From Spirochaetota bacterium (GTDB lineage Bacteria > Spirochaetota > UBA4802 > UBA5368): a stretch of 50,366 nt of DNA. Made by a program: the position numbers and the translations under genes. A model generated the notes under the pieces. That model was given only the letters and a program-made list of their open reading frames with translations. It was not told the origin of the DNA and did not search any database. Position 1 is the first letter of the stretch. Every line of letters starts with the position of its first letter. This document shows positions 42,387-50,320 of the stretch, piece after piece. The stretch spans positions 1 through 50,366 of the forward strand of contig SCSX01000058.1 in the NCBI GenBank assembly GCA_004297825.1. Reading direction: 5' to 3'.

Positions 42387-43853
42387 ATGAAAAGGATCGC
42401 GACCGGACTACTATTGCTATTCTGTTTCCTGTACTCGGACGCGCCTGCGGCCACGCCGGACACGGGGCTCCATGGCACGTGGGAATACCGGGAGGGATTC
42501 CACGAATCCTGGCTTTCCGGCCGCGACGGCGCGGGATGGGAGGCGACGCCCGTGCCGCGCACATTCCTGCCCTCGGGCGGCCCTTCCGACAAGGGCGCAT
42601 CGTTCACGCTGCGCGCCCGCCTTTCCCGCGAATCGGCGCGCGCGCTCGCGTCCGGGCAGGGGCTGGCGTTCGAGAGCGGGATCCTTACCGCCCACCGGGT
42701 GGAATTCTATTTCAACGGCCGCCTCTTTGGCGCGGTGGGCTCGCTGGAACCGTTCCGGCCCGCGATGGGACGCGAGTTTATCGGCCCCCTGCCCTGCCGT
42801 GACATGAACCTCAAAGAAGAAAATTTTATCCACATGGTGTTCCGGGTGCGTGGCGGTGACCGCGTGGAGCACGGGCTCTACGAAACCCCGCGCGTCACGA
42901 CCGTTGCGGCGGCGCTCGCGCGCGCGCAGGAGGAACAATACCCGGGGCTCGTCCTGGCGGCGGTGATCCTCACGGTGGGACTGCTCTTCCTGCTCCTGTG
43001 GATGCGCAACCCCGCGGAGCTTTACAATCTCTATTTCGGGCTCTTCTCGGTGAGCTACGCCCTTTTCGTGACGACCAATCTCCCGTGCAAGGAGTTCATG
43101 TTCGGCGACGGCGTGCTCCTGCGCATGAGGATCGACCACGTGACCCTGAAGACGACGATCGCGGCCTTCGCGCTGTTCGTCACGCACCGCTTCCGCGGGC
43201 GGCACACCGCCTTCGCGCTCGTGCTGGCCGCGTACTGCCTCGCGCTGGCCGGCCTTGACGTCTTCAAGGGCTTCGAGTACACGATCTTCGACCGGTACAA
43301 GTTCTGGTATCCCGCGCTCTTCGCCGGCTTCCCCTACCTTCTTTACATCCTGGTTGGAAGGTCGCGCGGCGGCGACCGCGACGCGATGGTGCTCCTCGCC
43401 TGCACGGCCCTTTTCGCCGCCAGCTCCGCGTGGGACATCCTGGTGGACGCGCGCGTCGTCGGGGGGCCGCTTCTCATACACTCCGTCACCGCCCTCATCT
43501 TCCTGTCGATGGTGGTGCTGCTGGTTAACCGTTATGCGAAATTAAGAGCGGAGGCCCGGTCGCTCAACGTGGACCTCGAAAAGAGGGTGCGGGAGCGCTC
43601 GGAGGAGCTCAGGGAGGCGAACGAAAGGCTTTATTTCATGGCGCGCAAGGAGCGTTTCATGAACGCCTTCAATCTCACCGGCAGGGAGCGCGAACTGCTC
43701 GGCCTCATGATGGAAGGCCTCTCCGGCCCCGATCTTGCCGCGCGGCTCGGGATATCCCACCGCACGGTGAACAACCACGTCTACAACATCTACCGCAAGA
43801 CGGGCGTTCATTCCCACATGGAGATTTTCGCGCGGTTCCACAACTTCGAGTAA
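42387..43853 (+). CDS. Membrane-anchored LuxR-type regulator with 7TM-DISM sensor
   Basis: 488 residues from the ATG at 42,387; a GTG at 42,381 is a close alternative. A signal peptide (RIATGLLLLFCFLYSDAPAA) is followed by a periplasmic jelly-roll-like domain of about 160 residues typical of 7TMR-DISMED, then seven hydrophobic helices (from LVLAAVILTVGLLFLLLW to IFLSMVVLLVNRY). A coiled coil at about 390-425 (LNVDLEKRVRERSEELREAN) leads straight to a LuxR/GerE HTH at about 430-485: LTGRERELLGLMMEGLSGPD, LAARLGISHRTVNNHVYNIY. There is no kinase, receiver or GGDEF domain. It would be a one-component, membrane-tethered transcription factor sensing a periplasmic ligand, probably a carbohydrate. 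Confidence 0.9.
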   Translation: MKRIATGLLLLFCFLYSDAPAATPDTGLHGTWEYREGFHESWLSGRDGAGWEATPVPRTFLPSGGPSDKGASFTLRARLSRESARALASGQGLAFESGILTAHRVEFYFNGRLFGAVGSLEPFRPAMGREFIGPLPCRDMNLKEENFIHMVFRVRGGDRVEHGLYETPRVTTVAAALARAQEEQYPGLVLAAVILTVGLLFLLLWMRNPAELYNLYFGLFSVSYALFVTTNLPCKEFMFGDGVLLRMRIDHVTLKTTIAAFALFVTHRFRGRHTAFALVLAAYCLALAGLDVFKGFEYTIFDRYKFWYPALFAGFPYLLYILVGRSRGGDRDAMVLLACTALFAASSAWDILVDARVVGGPLLIHSVTALIFLSMVVLLVNRYAKLRAEARSLNVDLEKRVRERSEELREANERLYFMARKERFMNAFNLTGRERELLGLMMEGLSGPDLAARLGISHRTVNNHVYNIYRKTGVHSHMEIFARFHNFE

Positions 43854-43900
43854 ACGGCGGGGGGTCCGATACACCGGTCTTTCGCCCCGCCGCGCCGCGC

Positions 43901-44677
43901 TCATGACGGGGCCGGAAGCTCCAGCACGGGGCCTGCCGCGTAACGGTCCGCCACGTGAAGGGAAAAGCCCGCGCCCAGTACCTCCCGGTGCGCCCGCAGG
44001 GCGAGCGCCGGGGTGTTGTTCTCCCCCGAGAGGTGCGCCAGGCACAGCCACGCGAGGCGGCCCCCGTGCGCGGCGGCGAGCTCCGCCGCCTCGAGGTTTG
44101 AGAGGTGCCCGCCCTTCCCGCGGATACGCTTTTTAAGCGCGGCCGGGTACGATCCGTCCTCGAGCATGGCCGGGTCGTAGTTGCTTTCAAGCAGGGCGGC
44201 GTCCACAGACGAGAGGGCGCGCTCGAGCGCACCGAACACGTGTCCCAGGTCGGTGAATATGCCCAGGCGGACCGCGCCGTCGTCGATCACGAACGCGGAC
44301 CCGTCCGCGCCGTCGTGGGGCGTGGGAATGGTCTCCACGGTGAGCGCACCGATCCGGAACGCGTCCCCCGGGCGGAAGTGGCGCACCTCGCGGAGCGTAC
44401 CCTGGTCGCGCGACGCCCGCGCCGCGCGCAGCGTCTTCTCCGAGATATAGAGGGGCATGCCGAATTTACGATGGAAGATACCGGCGCACGAGACGTGATC
44501 GGCGTGATCGTGGGAGACGATGAGCGCGTCGACGCGCGCGATGTCGCGCCCGCAAGCCGCCAGGCGCTCTTTCGCGCGCTTCCCGCTTATACCCGCGTCG
44601 ATGAGCAGGCTCACGCCAGAGGACTCGATGTAGATGCAATTTCCGGCGCTCCCGGACTGGAGGGGTATTACGCGCAT
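43901..44677 (-). CDS. YycJ/WalJ-like metallo-beta-lactamase-fold hydrolase
   Basis: 258 residues from the ATG at 44,677. The frame extends to 45,127 but that part overlaps the next gene and is rejected. It opens VIPLQSGSAGNCIYIESSGV, with IDAGISGKRAKERL, the zinc motif VSHDHADHVSC, TIPTPHDGADG and GIFTDLGH, and a final AHLSGENNTP, all as in the YycJ group. These cytoplasmic hydrolases are 5'-3' DNA exonucleases or phosphoesterases. It lies 16 bases after the 44,694 gene and is probably cotranscribed. Confidence 0.92.
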   Translation of the reverse strand: MRVIPLQSGSAGNCIYIESSGVSLLIDAGISGKRAKERLAACGRDIARVDALIVSHDHADHVSCAGIFHRKFGMPLYISEKTLRAARASRDQGTLREVRHFRPGDAFRIGALTVETIPTPHDGADGSAFVIDDGAVRLGIFTDLGHVFGALERALSSVDAALLESNYDPAMLEDGSYPAALKKRIRGKGGHLSNLEAAELAAAHGGRLAWLCLAHLSGENNTPALALRAHREVLGAGFSLHVADRYAAGPVLELPAPS

Positions 44678-44693
44678 GGGCCGCGGGAGCTGT

Positions 44694-45533
44694 TTATGTC
44701 CATGATTCCTTTCCCAGGAGGGCGCGGTCGATGACCTCCCGGATCGTCTTCTTCGCCGTGTCGTCGTCCTGGGGCCCGTCCTCGGCGCTCGCCCACGTCT
44801 CGGCGGAGACGTAGCGCACACCCCGCTTTTCGAAGCGCACCGTGAAGATGCAGCGGCCCGACCAGCTCCGGTGGAAGTAAAAGACGCCTCCCTCCTCGTA
44901 GATGAACCAGCGGTCCTCCATGGCGGAGGGCTGGAAGCCGTGGCACATGCGGCTGTAGTCCGCGGGCGTGAAGGAAAGCCTGAGATCGATCGCCCGCCGG
45001 GCGCGCGCCATGGGCCGCGACGTATGGTCGGAGCGCACGGTCTTGATACCGGACGCGACCAGGTCCAGGTTGTCCCCCCGGGGGTCGTCGTACGCCACAT
45101 GGTCGCCGGGCGATTCGGTCCGCGCATCCGACGGCTTCGACCGCTTCGCGCGTCCTCGCGGCTCCTTCCCAGCGCCCTTTTTCTTCACGAAGGCCGCCGC
45201 GATCTCGAGCATTTTCGCCTGGGCGTCCAGGAGCAGCGTGACCGCCGCGTCCCCGCTCTCGCGCAGCATCGATTCGTCGATATAGGCCTCGGTCCCCTCG
45301 GGCATGGAATCGGACCAGCGCTTCCACTTCCCGGCCATGGCGAGACGCACGGCGCGCTCGAAGAGCGTCACGGCCAGCTCCTCGAGCTCTTCGCCCGTCT
45401 CGCGCAGCAGCGCGCGGTACGCCGCCGAGAGCTCGGGCTTGCTCTTCTTGAATTCCTTCAGGTCGACGACGCTGCCGTTGGCGCGCTTCACCCGCATGGG
45501 TGCCTTCCGCGGGGGCTTTATGTTATCGGGCAT
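44694..45533 (-). CDS. Hypothetical protein with conserved C-terminal domain
   Basis: 279 residues from the ATG at 45,533 (AGAGG 6 bases upstream; 45,578 lacks a site). The N-terminal 110 residues are helical and charged; a Lys/Arg-rich linker (KKKGAGKEPRGRAKRSKPSD) follows; and the C-terminal domain has a compact aromatic core: EDRWFIYEEGGVFYFHRSW, then SGRCIFTVRFE and RYVSAETWASAEDGPQDDD. That WFIY...YFHRSW...C(I)F pattern looks like a discrete conserved domain that I have the impression of seeing in other hypothetical proteins but cannot name. It shares an operon with the YycJ-like gene. Confidence 0.8.
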   Translation of the reverse strand: MPDNIKPPRKAPMRVKRANGSVVDLKEFKKSKPELSAAYRALLRETGEELEELAVTLFERAVRLAMAGKWKRWSDSMPEGTEAYIDESMLRESGDAAVTLLLDAQAKMLEIAAAFVKKKGAGKEPRGRAKRSKPSDARTESPGDHVAYDDPRGDNLDLVASGIKTVRSDHTSRPMARARRAIDLRLSFTPADYSRMCHGFQPSAMEDRWFIYEEGGVFYFHRSWSGRCIFTVRFEKRGVRYVSAETWASAEDGPQDDDTAKKTIREVIDRALLGKESWT

Positions 45534-45594
45534 GGGTTCCTCTTGTTCCAATTTCATAAAAAGGGGGCGGGTATTCAAGCAGAAAATAATGGGC

Positions 45595-45880
45595 CCTGGG
45601 GCGGGTGCCCCTGGCAGGGGCGGGGCTGCGAGACGCGCGCGGGACGCGATTGTCCCTTGCGGGGAGTGCCCCCCAGGCGGGGAATGCCTTCACGAGGGAG
45701 AAAGGCCTGCGTGGCCTCTCTCCCTCGTGGCTCCCACTCTCCCCGCTCCTCAATCGCCGGAGCGGCTGACGCCCGAACTCGCCTCGCCGGCTGGCGCCGG
45801 ACTCGGCTCACAGCCGGGCGCAGACGCGACCTCGTGTCGCGCGCCCGGCACTTGGACATCCTGTCCATCGCAGTGGGCTG
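45595..45880. other. GC-rich palindrome-dense intergenic block
   Basis: No gene is supported. The block is packed with inverted repeats: 45,691-45,707 with 45,713-45,729 (17 bases, one mismatch, 5-base loop), and 45,813-45,821/45,826-45,830 with 45,836-45,840/45,841-45,849 (a two-part stem with a 4-base bulge). TGGACA-TCC-TGTCCA is also present at about 45,855-45,869. It could be a structured RNA, a MITE/REP cluster or a decaying mobile element; the sequence does not decide. Confidence 0.5.
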
Positions 45881-46266
45881 AAGTGGTTTGCCGCTGGCGC
45901 GGCGATCTAGGTCTTAGTTCCCGTTCCGGATGCCACGAGTACTGCTTTCAGGGGCTCTTCCACGCTTCCGGGGACGTGTTGCTAACAAGGCTTTGCTTTT
46001 GGGGAACCGTGGATGAACACTGATTTTTGAAAGAAGAGTATATGTGTGCAGCGCAATCTGCCAAGTCGTCGCCCCCTCCCCTGAGTCCGTCGAAGGGTGG
46101 CCGGACAGAAACAAGAATGAGCCGGGATGACGTGGCGCTGAATGTACGCTCTTTCCGTAACACGCGATAAATTAACCGCGAATAAACGCGTCATATGGTA
46201 ATATTTATTAAAACTGTTTGAAATAGTATGATTATGGTGAATAATTCAAAGATGGGGTGATGCGTT
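45881..46266. other. Intergenic region with REP-like hairpin and a promoter for the small accessory genes
   Basis: No gene is supported. CCCTGAG...CGAAGGG at 46,078-46,097 resembles the widespread CCCTGAGxxTGTCGAAGGG intergenic palindrome. From about 46,150 the base composition falls. TTGAAA at 46,218-46,223, a 16-base spacer and AATAAT at 46,240-46,245 form a plausible promoter for the gene starting at 46,267. Confidence 0.4.
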
Positions 46267-46518
46267 ATGGCACAAAATCAAATTGCAACCGGGGTCGTTC
46301 ATGAGGTTCCTTTGGATTTAAGAAAGGCCCTTAAAGCGGCCCCCGCTGTGGTAAAACTCTGGAATGAACTTACGCCGCTTGCGCGCAATGAATGGATTTG
46401 CTGGGTTATTTCCGTAAAGAAACCTGAGACGAGAAAACAGCATATTGAGCGGTTATGCAATGAACTTCTTGCCGGAGAACGCCGACCATGTTGCTGGGCG
46501 GGTTGCCGGCATCGTTGA
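46267..46518 (+). CDS. YdeI/OmpD-associated (OmdA)-type protein
   Basis: 83 residues matching the bacteriocin-protection YdeI/OmdA family: VPLDLRKALKAAPAVVKLWN, LTPLARNEWICWVISVKKPE, TRKQHIERLCNELLAG, and the usual ending RRPCCWAGCRHR. The family is normally 80-200 residues and this matches the short form, so it appears complete. Members are linked to resistance to antimicrobial peptides and to envelope stress; the activity is not known. Composition is less GC-rich than the core genome, consistent with acquisition. Confidence 0.85.
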   Translation: MAQNQIATGVVHEVPLDLRKALKAAPAVVKLWNELTPLARNEWICWVISVKKPETRKQHIERLCNELLAGERRPCCWAGCRHR

Positions 46519-46586
46519 CCTGGATGACCATTGGCAGGCGTATCCGCGGCGAAGCGCGCTTATCTATATCATGACACGGAGGAACA

Positions 46587-47051
46587 ATGGAAGTAAGGTA
46601 CAAGATTGAAAACGGGCCTGATTTAGTATTTAAAACAGGTTTGTTATCGGGAGCCGCAAACCTGTTCGTTAACGGCATTAAACAGGAAAGAACGAAAGAA
46701 AAGGGGAAGCCGTGGAAGGTTACCCTGAATGACGGCTCACAAAAATCCATTCTTATCAAAAACATCTATAGTTTTTTATATGAACCTAAAATCACTATCG
46801 ATGGCAAAGAAGTTACAATCGATCGGAAACTTGCCTGGTGGGAACTCGTACTTTGTTTTGCACCGATGATCTTATTGATCGGGGGAGCGGTCGGCGCATT
46901 ATTCGGTTTGGTGTCATTTTTTATCAATATCCACGTATGCAGGAATAACTATTCAACAATAAAGAAGATCGGGTTAACCGTATTATCAACGGCTGCCGCA
47001 TTGTTTTCATATTTCATGATTGCGGTAATCATCAACAGCCTAAGGGCATGA
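46587..47051 (+). CDS. Small hypothetical membrane protein
   Basis: 154 residues with GGAGG before the ATG. The first 75 residues are a soluble beta-rich domain (IENGPDLVFKTGLLSGAANL, KPWKVTLNDGSQKSI). Then come three hydrophobic segments: WWELVLCFAPMILLIGGAVG, ALFGLVSFFINIHV and VLSTAAALFSYFMIAVIIN. Orientation and role are unknown; the PH-like or Bac-sandwich look of the first part is only an impression. It lies 68 bases after the OmdA-type gene, in the same direction, and a strong terminator follows at 47,440. Confidence 0.8.
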   Translation: MEVRYKIENGPDLVFKTGLLSGAANLFVNGIKQERTKEKGKPWKVTLNDGSQKSILIKNIYSFLYEPKITIDGKEVTIDRKLAWWELVLCFAPMILLIGGAVGALFGLVSFFINIHVCRNNYSTIKKIGLTVLSTAAALFSYFMIAVIINSLRA

Positions 47052-47256
47052 TTCGTCCTTCGCACGCGCGGGCACACGGAAAAATTCTGGGCGCGCTACG
47101 GAGCACGCGTACGGCATGCAGGTGCCGGTCGCTCGCGTCGACGGAACGCGCCCCGTCCTGAAAGTCCCAGAGCACCACCGGCAGCAGTCCCATCGAATGC
47201 AGGAGCTCGAGCGGGGGATACAGCGGAAAGCAGCCAATGGCCCTGCGGCCGCGCGG
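47040..47256 (-). pseudogene. N-terminal fragment of a 2-hydroxyacyl-CoA dehydratase subunit, frameshifted
   Basis: The minus strand encodes RRAIGCFPLYPPLELLHSMG then LLPVVLWDFQDG and DASDRHLH in one frame, then PYACSVARPEFFRV in the next. Both halves match the N-terminus of 2-hydroxyglutaryl-CoA/benzoyl-CoA reductase-type dehydratase D subunits. Deleting one T (complement of about 47,116) would restore DRHLQPYACSVAR. The normal protein has about 380-430 residues; fewer than 75 remain. It overlaps the end of the 46,587 gene region on the other strand and is clearly dead. Confidence 0.65.
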
Positions 47257-47328
47257 GGGCGTTTCGTGTATCGGACCCGGCCCGGCGGGACCGGAATATC
47301 GGTCCACGCATGGTGTAGACATGCTGGC

Positions 47329-47358
47329 CTCATGTTAGCCTCATGTTGATCTCATGTT
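47329..47358. repeat. Three 11-bp tandem repeats
   Basis: CTCATGTT recurs at 47,329, 47,340 and 47,351 with 3-base variable spacers (AGC, GAT, then GAA). An 11-bp period is one DNA helical turn. CCCCC-GAA-GGGGG, a small hairpin, follows at 47,378-47,390. No function is evident. Confidence 0.55.
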
Positions 47359-47439
47359 GAAGACATGCCCCCTAAATCCCCCGAAGGGGGACTTCAACAA
47401 TCGGCAGAATGTGCATTTTCTAATAATGACAGATGTCGT

Positions 47440-47470
47440 TGCCCCCCACCAGGGGTATGGGGGGCGTTTT
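47440..47470 (+). terminator. Rho-independent terminator
   Basis: GCCCCCCA (47,440-47,447) pairs with TGGGGGGC (47,457-47,464) around a 9-base loop and is followed by GTTTTT. It is in the direction of the OmdA-type and membrane protein genes and probably ends their transcript. Between it and 47,946 I see no gene, only scattered palindromes such as TTACTGGT/ACCAGTAA near 47,540-47,575. Confidence 0.7.
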
Positions 47471-47946
47471 TGACTTGTGGGTAATGGGTAGATATTAATC
47501 GGGGGACCGATATCAGCCCCTCCCTCCCCGGCGCTTCTCCCTTTTACTGGTACAAAGCCCCCGACGAACCAGTAACGACCCCGATATGGAGCCGAAACGG
47601 AGATTATCAGGCAGATGACTGGACGACGCCCGGACAAAGACGGGCACACCAGTGAAGCCGCGCCCCAACACGCTCGCAAAGAAGCGCGGGGCCGGCGCTA
47701 AAAGCATAATATCGGTTGACTTATTGCATTTCCCCCGGTATCACGCTTCCAAGGATGCCCACCATGCACTTGGAAACAAATCCCGGCCCGGGAACCCGTT
47801 TCATGCCCGCCCCACCCTGTACGGCGCACCACGCGCCTCCCCGGCTGATCGAGATATACGTTTTGGCGGATTGTGTGATATCAGATTGCTGCTTGTTTGC
47901 TTCACTGCATGGTGGGGGTAATTATTTGCCAATTCCAGAAGATAGC

Positions 47947-48123
47947 CAGGTGCATTCGTTCGCGACACACCTGGTGGAACGGGGGACCGTTAGCCGGTAT
48001 AGCCAGGAGTTTTTGGGACACAAAAGCCCGTCGACGACAATGGTGTATACGCATGTGAGTACGGTTTCTTTTGGGAATAGCATGAATCCGTTCGACGGGT
48101 TTGATGATGACGTGAAGGTATAA
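47947..48123 (+). pseudogene. C-terminal fragment of a tyrosine recombinase/integrase
   Basis: The last 58 residues of an open frame are the C-terminus of a tyrosine recombinase: [27 protein letters not shown] with the catalytic tyrosine and the LGH motif, and a tail [10 protein letters not shown]. The residue before the box II HSFATH is Val where the conserved Arg belongs, and nothing upstream (boxes I, N-terminal domain) is recognisable. The tail pattern YTHVST...G...P(F/L)D is typical of XerD-like phage integrases; an integron integrase cannot be excluded. It is inactive and marks the left edge of the AT-rich nuclease region. Confidence 0.75.
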
Positions 48124-48248
48124 TTGCTTACGCGAAACGTTGCGGATAAACATTTCTTTCAATGGTTTAGGTGTAGGGTTGCGGGAAAGAGGGGTTGTAC
48201 GCAATTTTCGCGGTCTTATTCTTTAAAATAAATACAAAGGATCACTAT

Positions 48249-49686
48249 ATGGCAATTATAAAAGATCCGATCACATTCTCGAAGCAGTTTAAAATATCAA
48301 AAGTCGGATTAGACAAACTTGGAATATTCAATCCGACACTGAATGTTGATACAAAATTATTTATAGATCCATTATTGCTAGAAACTTGCAAACACCCTGA
48401 AATTTCATCTTCGTCGGAAGACTTTTAATAAATTTTTTGAAACTATAATCAAGTTATTATCTAAATCACATAAACATGATGATGTTGCTTGGCGAAATGC
48501 AAAACGATTATTACGATTTAAAGAAGTAAGTGGTATTTGTTTGGGGTATGGAGCTGCTTCAATACAAGGAAGTGGTTTTGGACCTTATTTGTCCGACAAT
48601 TTGATCAATAATGCTAAAGAAATAATAGATTTAGGCGTAAATGATCCAGATTTATTTTTGGTCTTGGCCTTGTTTGAAGAAGGAATTGGTCCTGATAGAA
48701 TTAGTGATATGACCGCCAATATAATAATTGAAGATTTATCAGTATTTAGTGAAAAAATATGTTCTTTTTTAAAAATAAATACTGACGAATTTAGCTGTAA
48801 TGGTAAACTGCTAAAATTCCCCACTAATCCTGTAAATCCAAAATTACCAATTATATTACTTCCGAAAGAAATATTACGTGATTTACCAATTGCAACGGAT
48901 TGGGACGGAGTATCAAGTGCTGCCGCTCAAAACCAGGATATTCGCGATAAAATAAATAAAGCAATAGGTGATATTTGGTCAACTAAATCAAGAAAAGTCA
49001 AAAGCTTTATTCGTGATCAGATTCGATCTAATAAAAATGCTTTTAATTTAATTTTAGCAGCTATGCATGAAGTCAGAAAAGCGCCTTACGATTATGAAAA
49101 CGACCCAGAGGGTTTCATAACATGGCAGAAATATATTCGCGAAATTATGGACATCCGTCCAGGAGCTTTTCAGAAATGGACAAATAAAAAATTATCTATC
49201 GAAGATATTATCTCATTGGTAGATGAAATCCTATTACAATTTAAATTGCTTGTAGAGAAGAAGGGATTGTGGAAAGAGTTTTGGGCAGGAGATAAAAATA
49301 GACCGGAAAAAAGTGCTCAAAGGTTATTTTTTGCAGTTGCGGACTCCTTTTGTAAAGCATATGATTTAGATTTATCACCAGAAGCTGATTCTGGTCGTGG
49401 TCCAGTTGATTTTAAGGTTTCGCAAGGAAACAAAAAGGTTTTGATTGAAATAAAACTATCCAACAATACAAATTTAGTGACAGGCTACATAAATCAATTA
49501 GAATTATACAAAGAATCCGAAGAAACAGCGCATGCTGTCTATTTAATTATTGATTTAGGAAACTCAGGTAAAAAGGAGGACGAATTATTAAGAATTAAAA
49601 ATGAATACAATAGTAAAAAGTATCCATTATCTCAGATTTATATAATTGATGGATCAAGGAAAATATCTGCCAGTAAAACAAAGTGA
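48249..49686 (+). pseudogene. PD-(D/E)XK nuclease-type gene interrupted by a +1 frameshift
   Basis: The ATG at 48,249 opens a frame of 59 codons (IIKDPITFSKQFKISKVGLD...) that stops at 48,428. The next frame, from about 48,420, continues without a gap as TFNKFFETIIKLLSKSHKH and through to 49,686. One extra G in GAAGACTTTTAATAAA explains the break. The rejoined protein of about 478 residues ends in a PD-(D/E)XK core: ADSGRGPVDFKVS, then KKVLIEIKLSNNTNL, with later QLELYKES. Codon use is strongly AT-rich. It may be a dead gene, a sequencing error, or less likely a programmed frameshift. It is followed within 30 bases by an attC-like element. Confidence 0.75.
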
Positions 49687-49710
49687 TTGATAAAAACTGC
49701 GAAAACTGCG

Positions 49711-49809
49711 TACGACATAGCATACCCGCTTCTTCGCTGCGCTCCTCGGCCTTCGGCACACCGCGATTGAAGCGTGGAACGCGGCGTCGGGTATGCTTTG
49801 ACGTTATAT
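49711..49809 (+). other. attC-like recombination site (integron cassette boundary)
   Basis: AGCATACCCG (49,719-49,728) and CGGGTATGCT (49,788-49,797) are perfect inverted repeats around a long, partly self-complementary centre. The right side continues as TTTGACGTTATATG, with a core GTTATAT at 49,803-49,809 close to the attC R' consensus GTTRRRY. The left arm continues outward with ACGACAT, matching ACGTCAA of the reverse complement in 5 of 7 positions; its triplet is TAC instead of the conserved AAC. Placed 25 bases after one stop codon and 35 bases before the next start, it fits an attC site. The length of about 99 bases is within the attC range. Confidence 0.55.
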
Positions 49810-49843
49810 GAAATTGGCGCCCTTGTGGGTTTACGGAAATCAT

Positions 49844-50320
49844 ATGAATAGAAAACCGCCGACTGAAGTATTAAGACAATTACGTGATGAAGTCAATTTT
49901 GGATGTCCTATTCCAAATTGTGGAAATCCTTATCTCACTTGGCATCATTTTGATCCGCCATGGCATATCAAACAACAGCATGATCCATCTGGTATGATTG
50001 CTCTTTGTCGTGATCATCATGATAAAGCTGATTCTGGTATTTATACAATTGATCAATTACATGAATTTAAAAGATCGGCCATAAACAATAATACTAATAT
50101 CAAAAGTAAATTTGAATGGTTACGTAGAGATATTTTTACCATGATAGGGAGTAATATTTATTTTAATACGCCACTAATATTTGAATATAATAATAATCCG
50201 ATCATTTGGTATAATCGATCTGACAATGGATATATGTTATTAAATATGGGGCTTCAGACTATCGTGTGGAATCCGGAAACAGGTCTAATCCACCTAAATG
50301 AAACAGAATTGCGGTTTTAA
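49844..50320 (+). CDS. HNH endonuclease-like protein
   Basis: 158 residues from the ATG at 49,844; the frame extends to 49,808, inside the attC-like site. Residues about 18-63 are an HNH domain: [20 protein letters not shown] and [13 protein letters not shown], with two Cys pairs for structural zinc (C21, C26, then C55 with H58) and the catalytic HH at 34-35. The C-terminal 90 residues are beta-rich ([18 protein letters not shown]) and not recognised. AT-rich codon use matches the preceding nuclease-like gene, so both probably came together. A role in phage defence is plausible but inferred. Confidence 0.82.
   Translation: MNRKPPTEVLRQLRDEVNFGCPIPNCGNPYLTWHHFDPPWHIKQQHDPSGMIALCRDHHDKADSGIYTIDQLHEFKRSAINNNTNIKSKFEWLRRDIFTMIGSNIYFNTPLIFEYNNNPIIWYNRSDNGYMLLNMGLQTIVWNPETGLIHLNETELRF

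Noticed and set aside
43901-45127. 408-codon reading of the YycJ-like frame
   Set aside because: Everything before the ATG at 44,677 overlaps the 44,694-45,533 gene and reads as unrelated low-sense sequence.
47652-47921. 89-codon plus-strand frame
   Set aside because: No site, no family and low-complexity composition.
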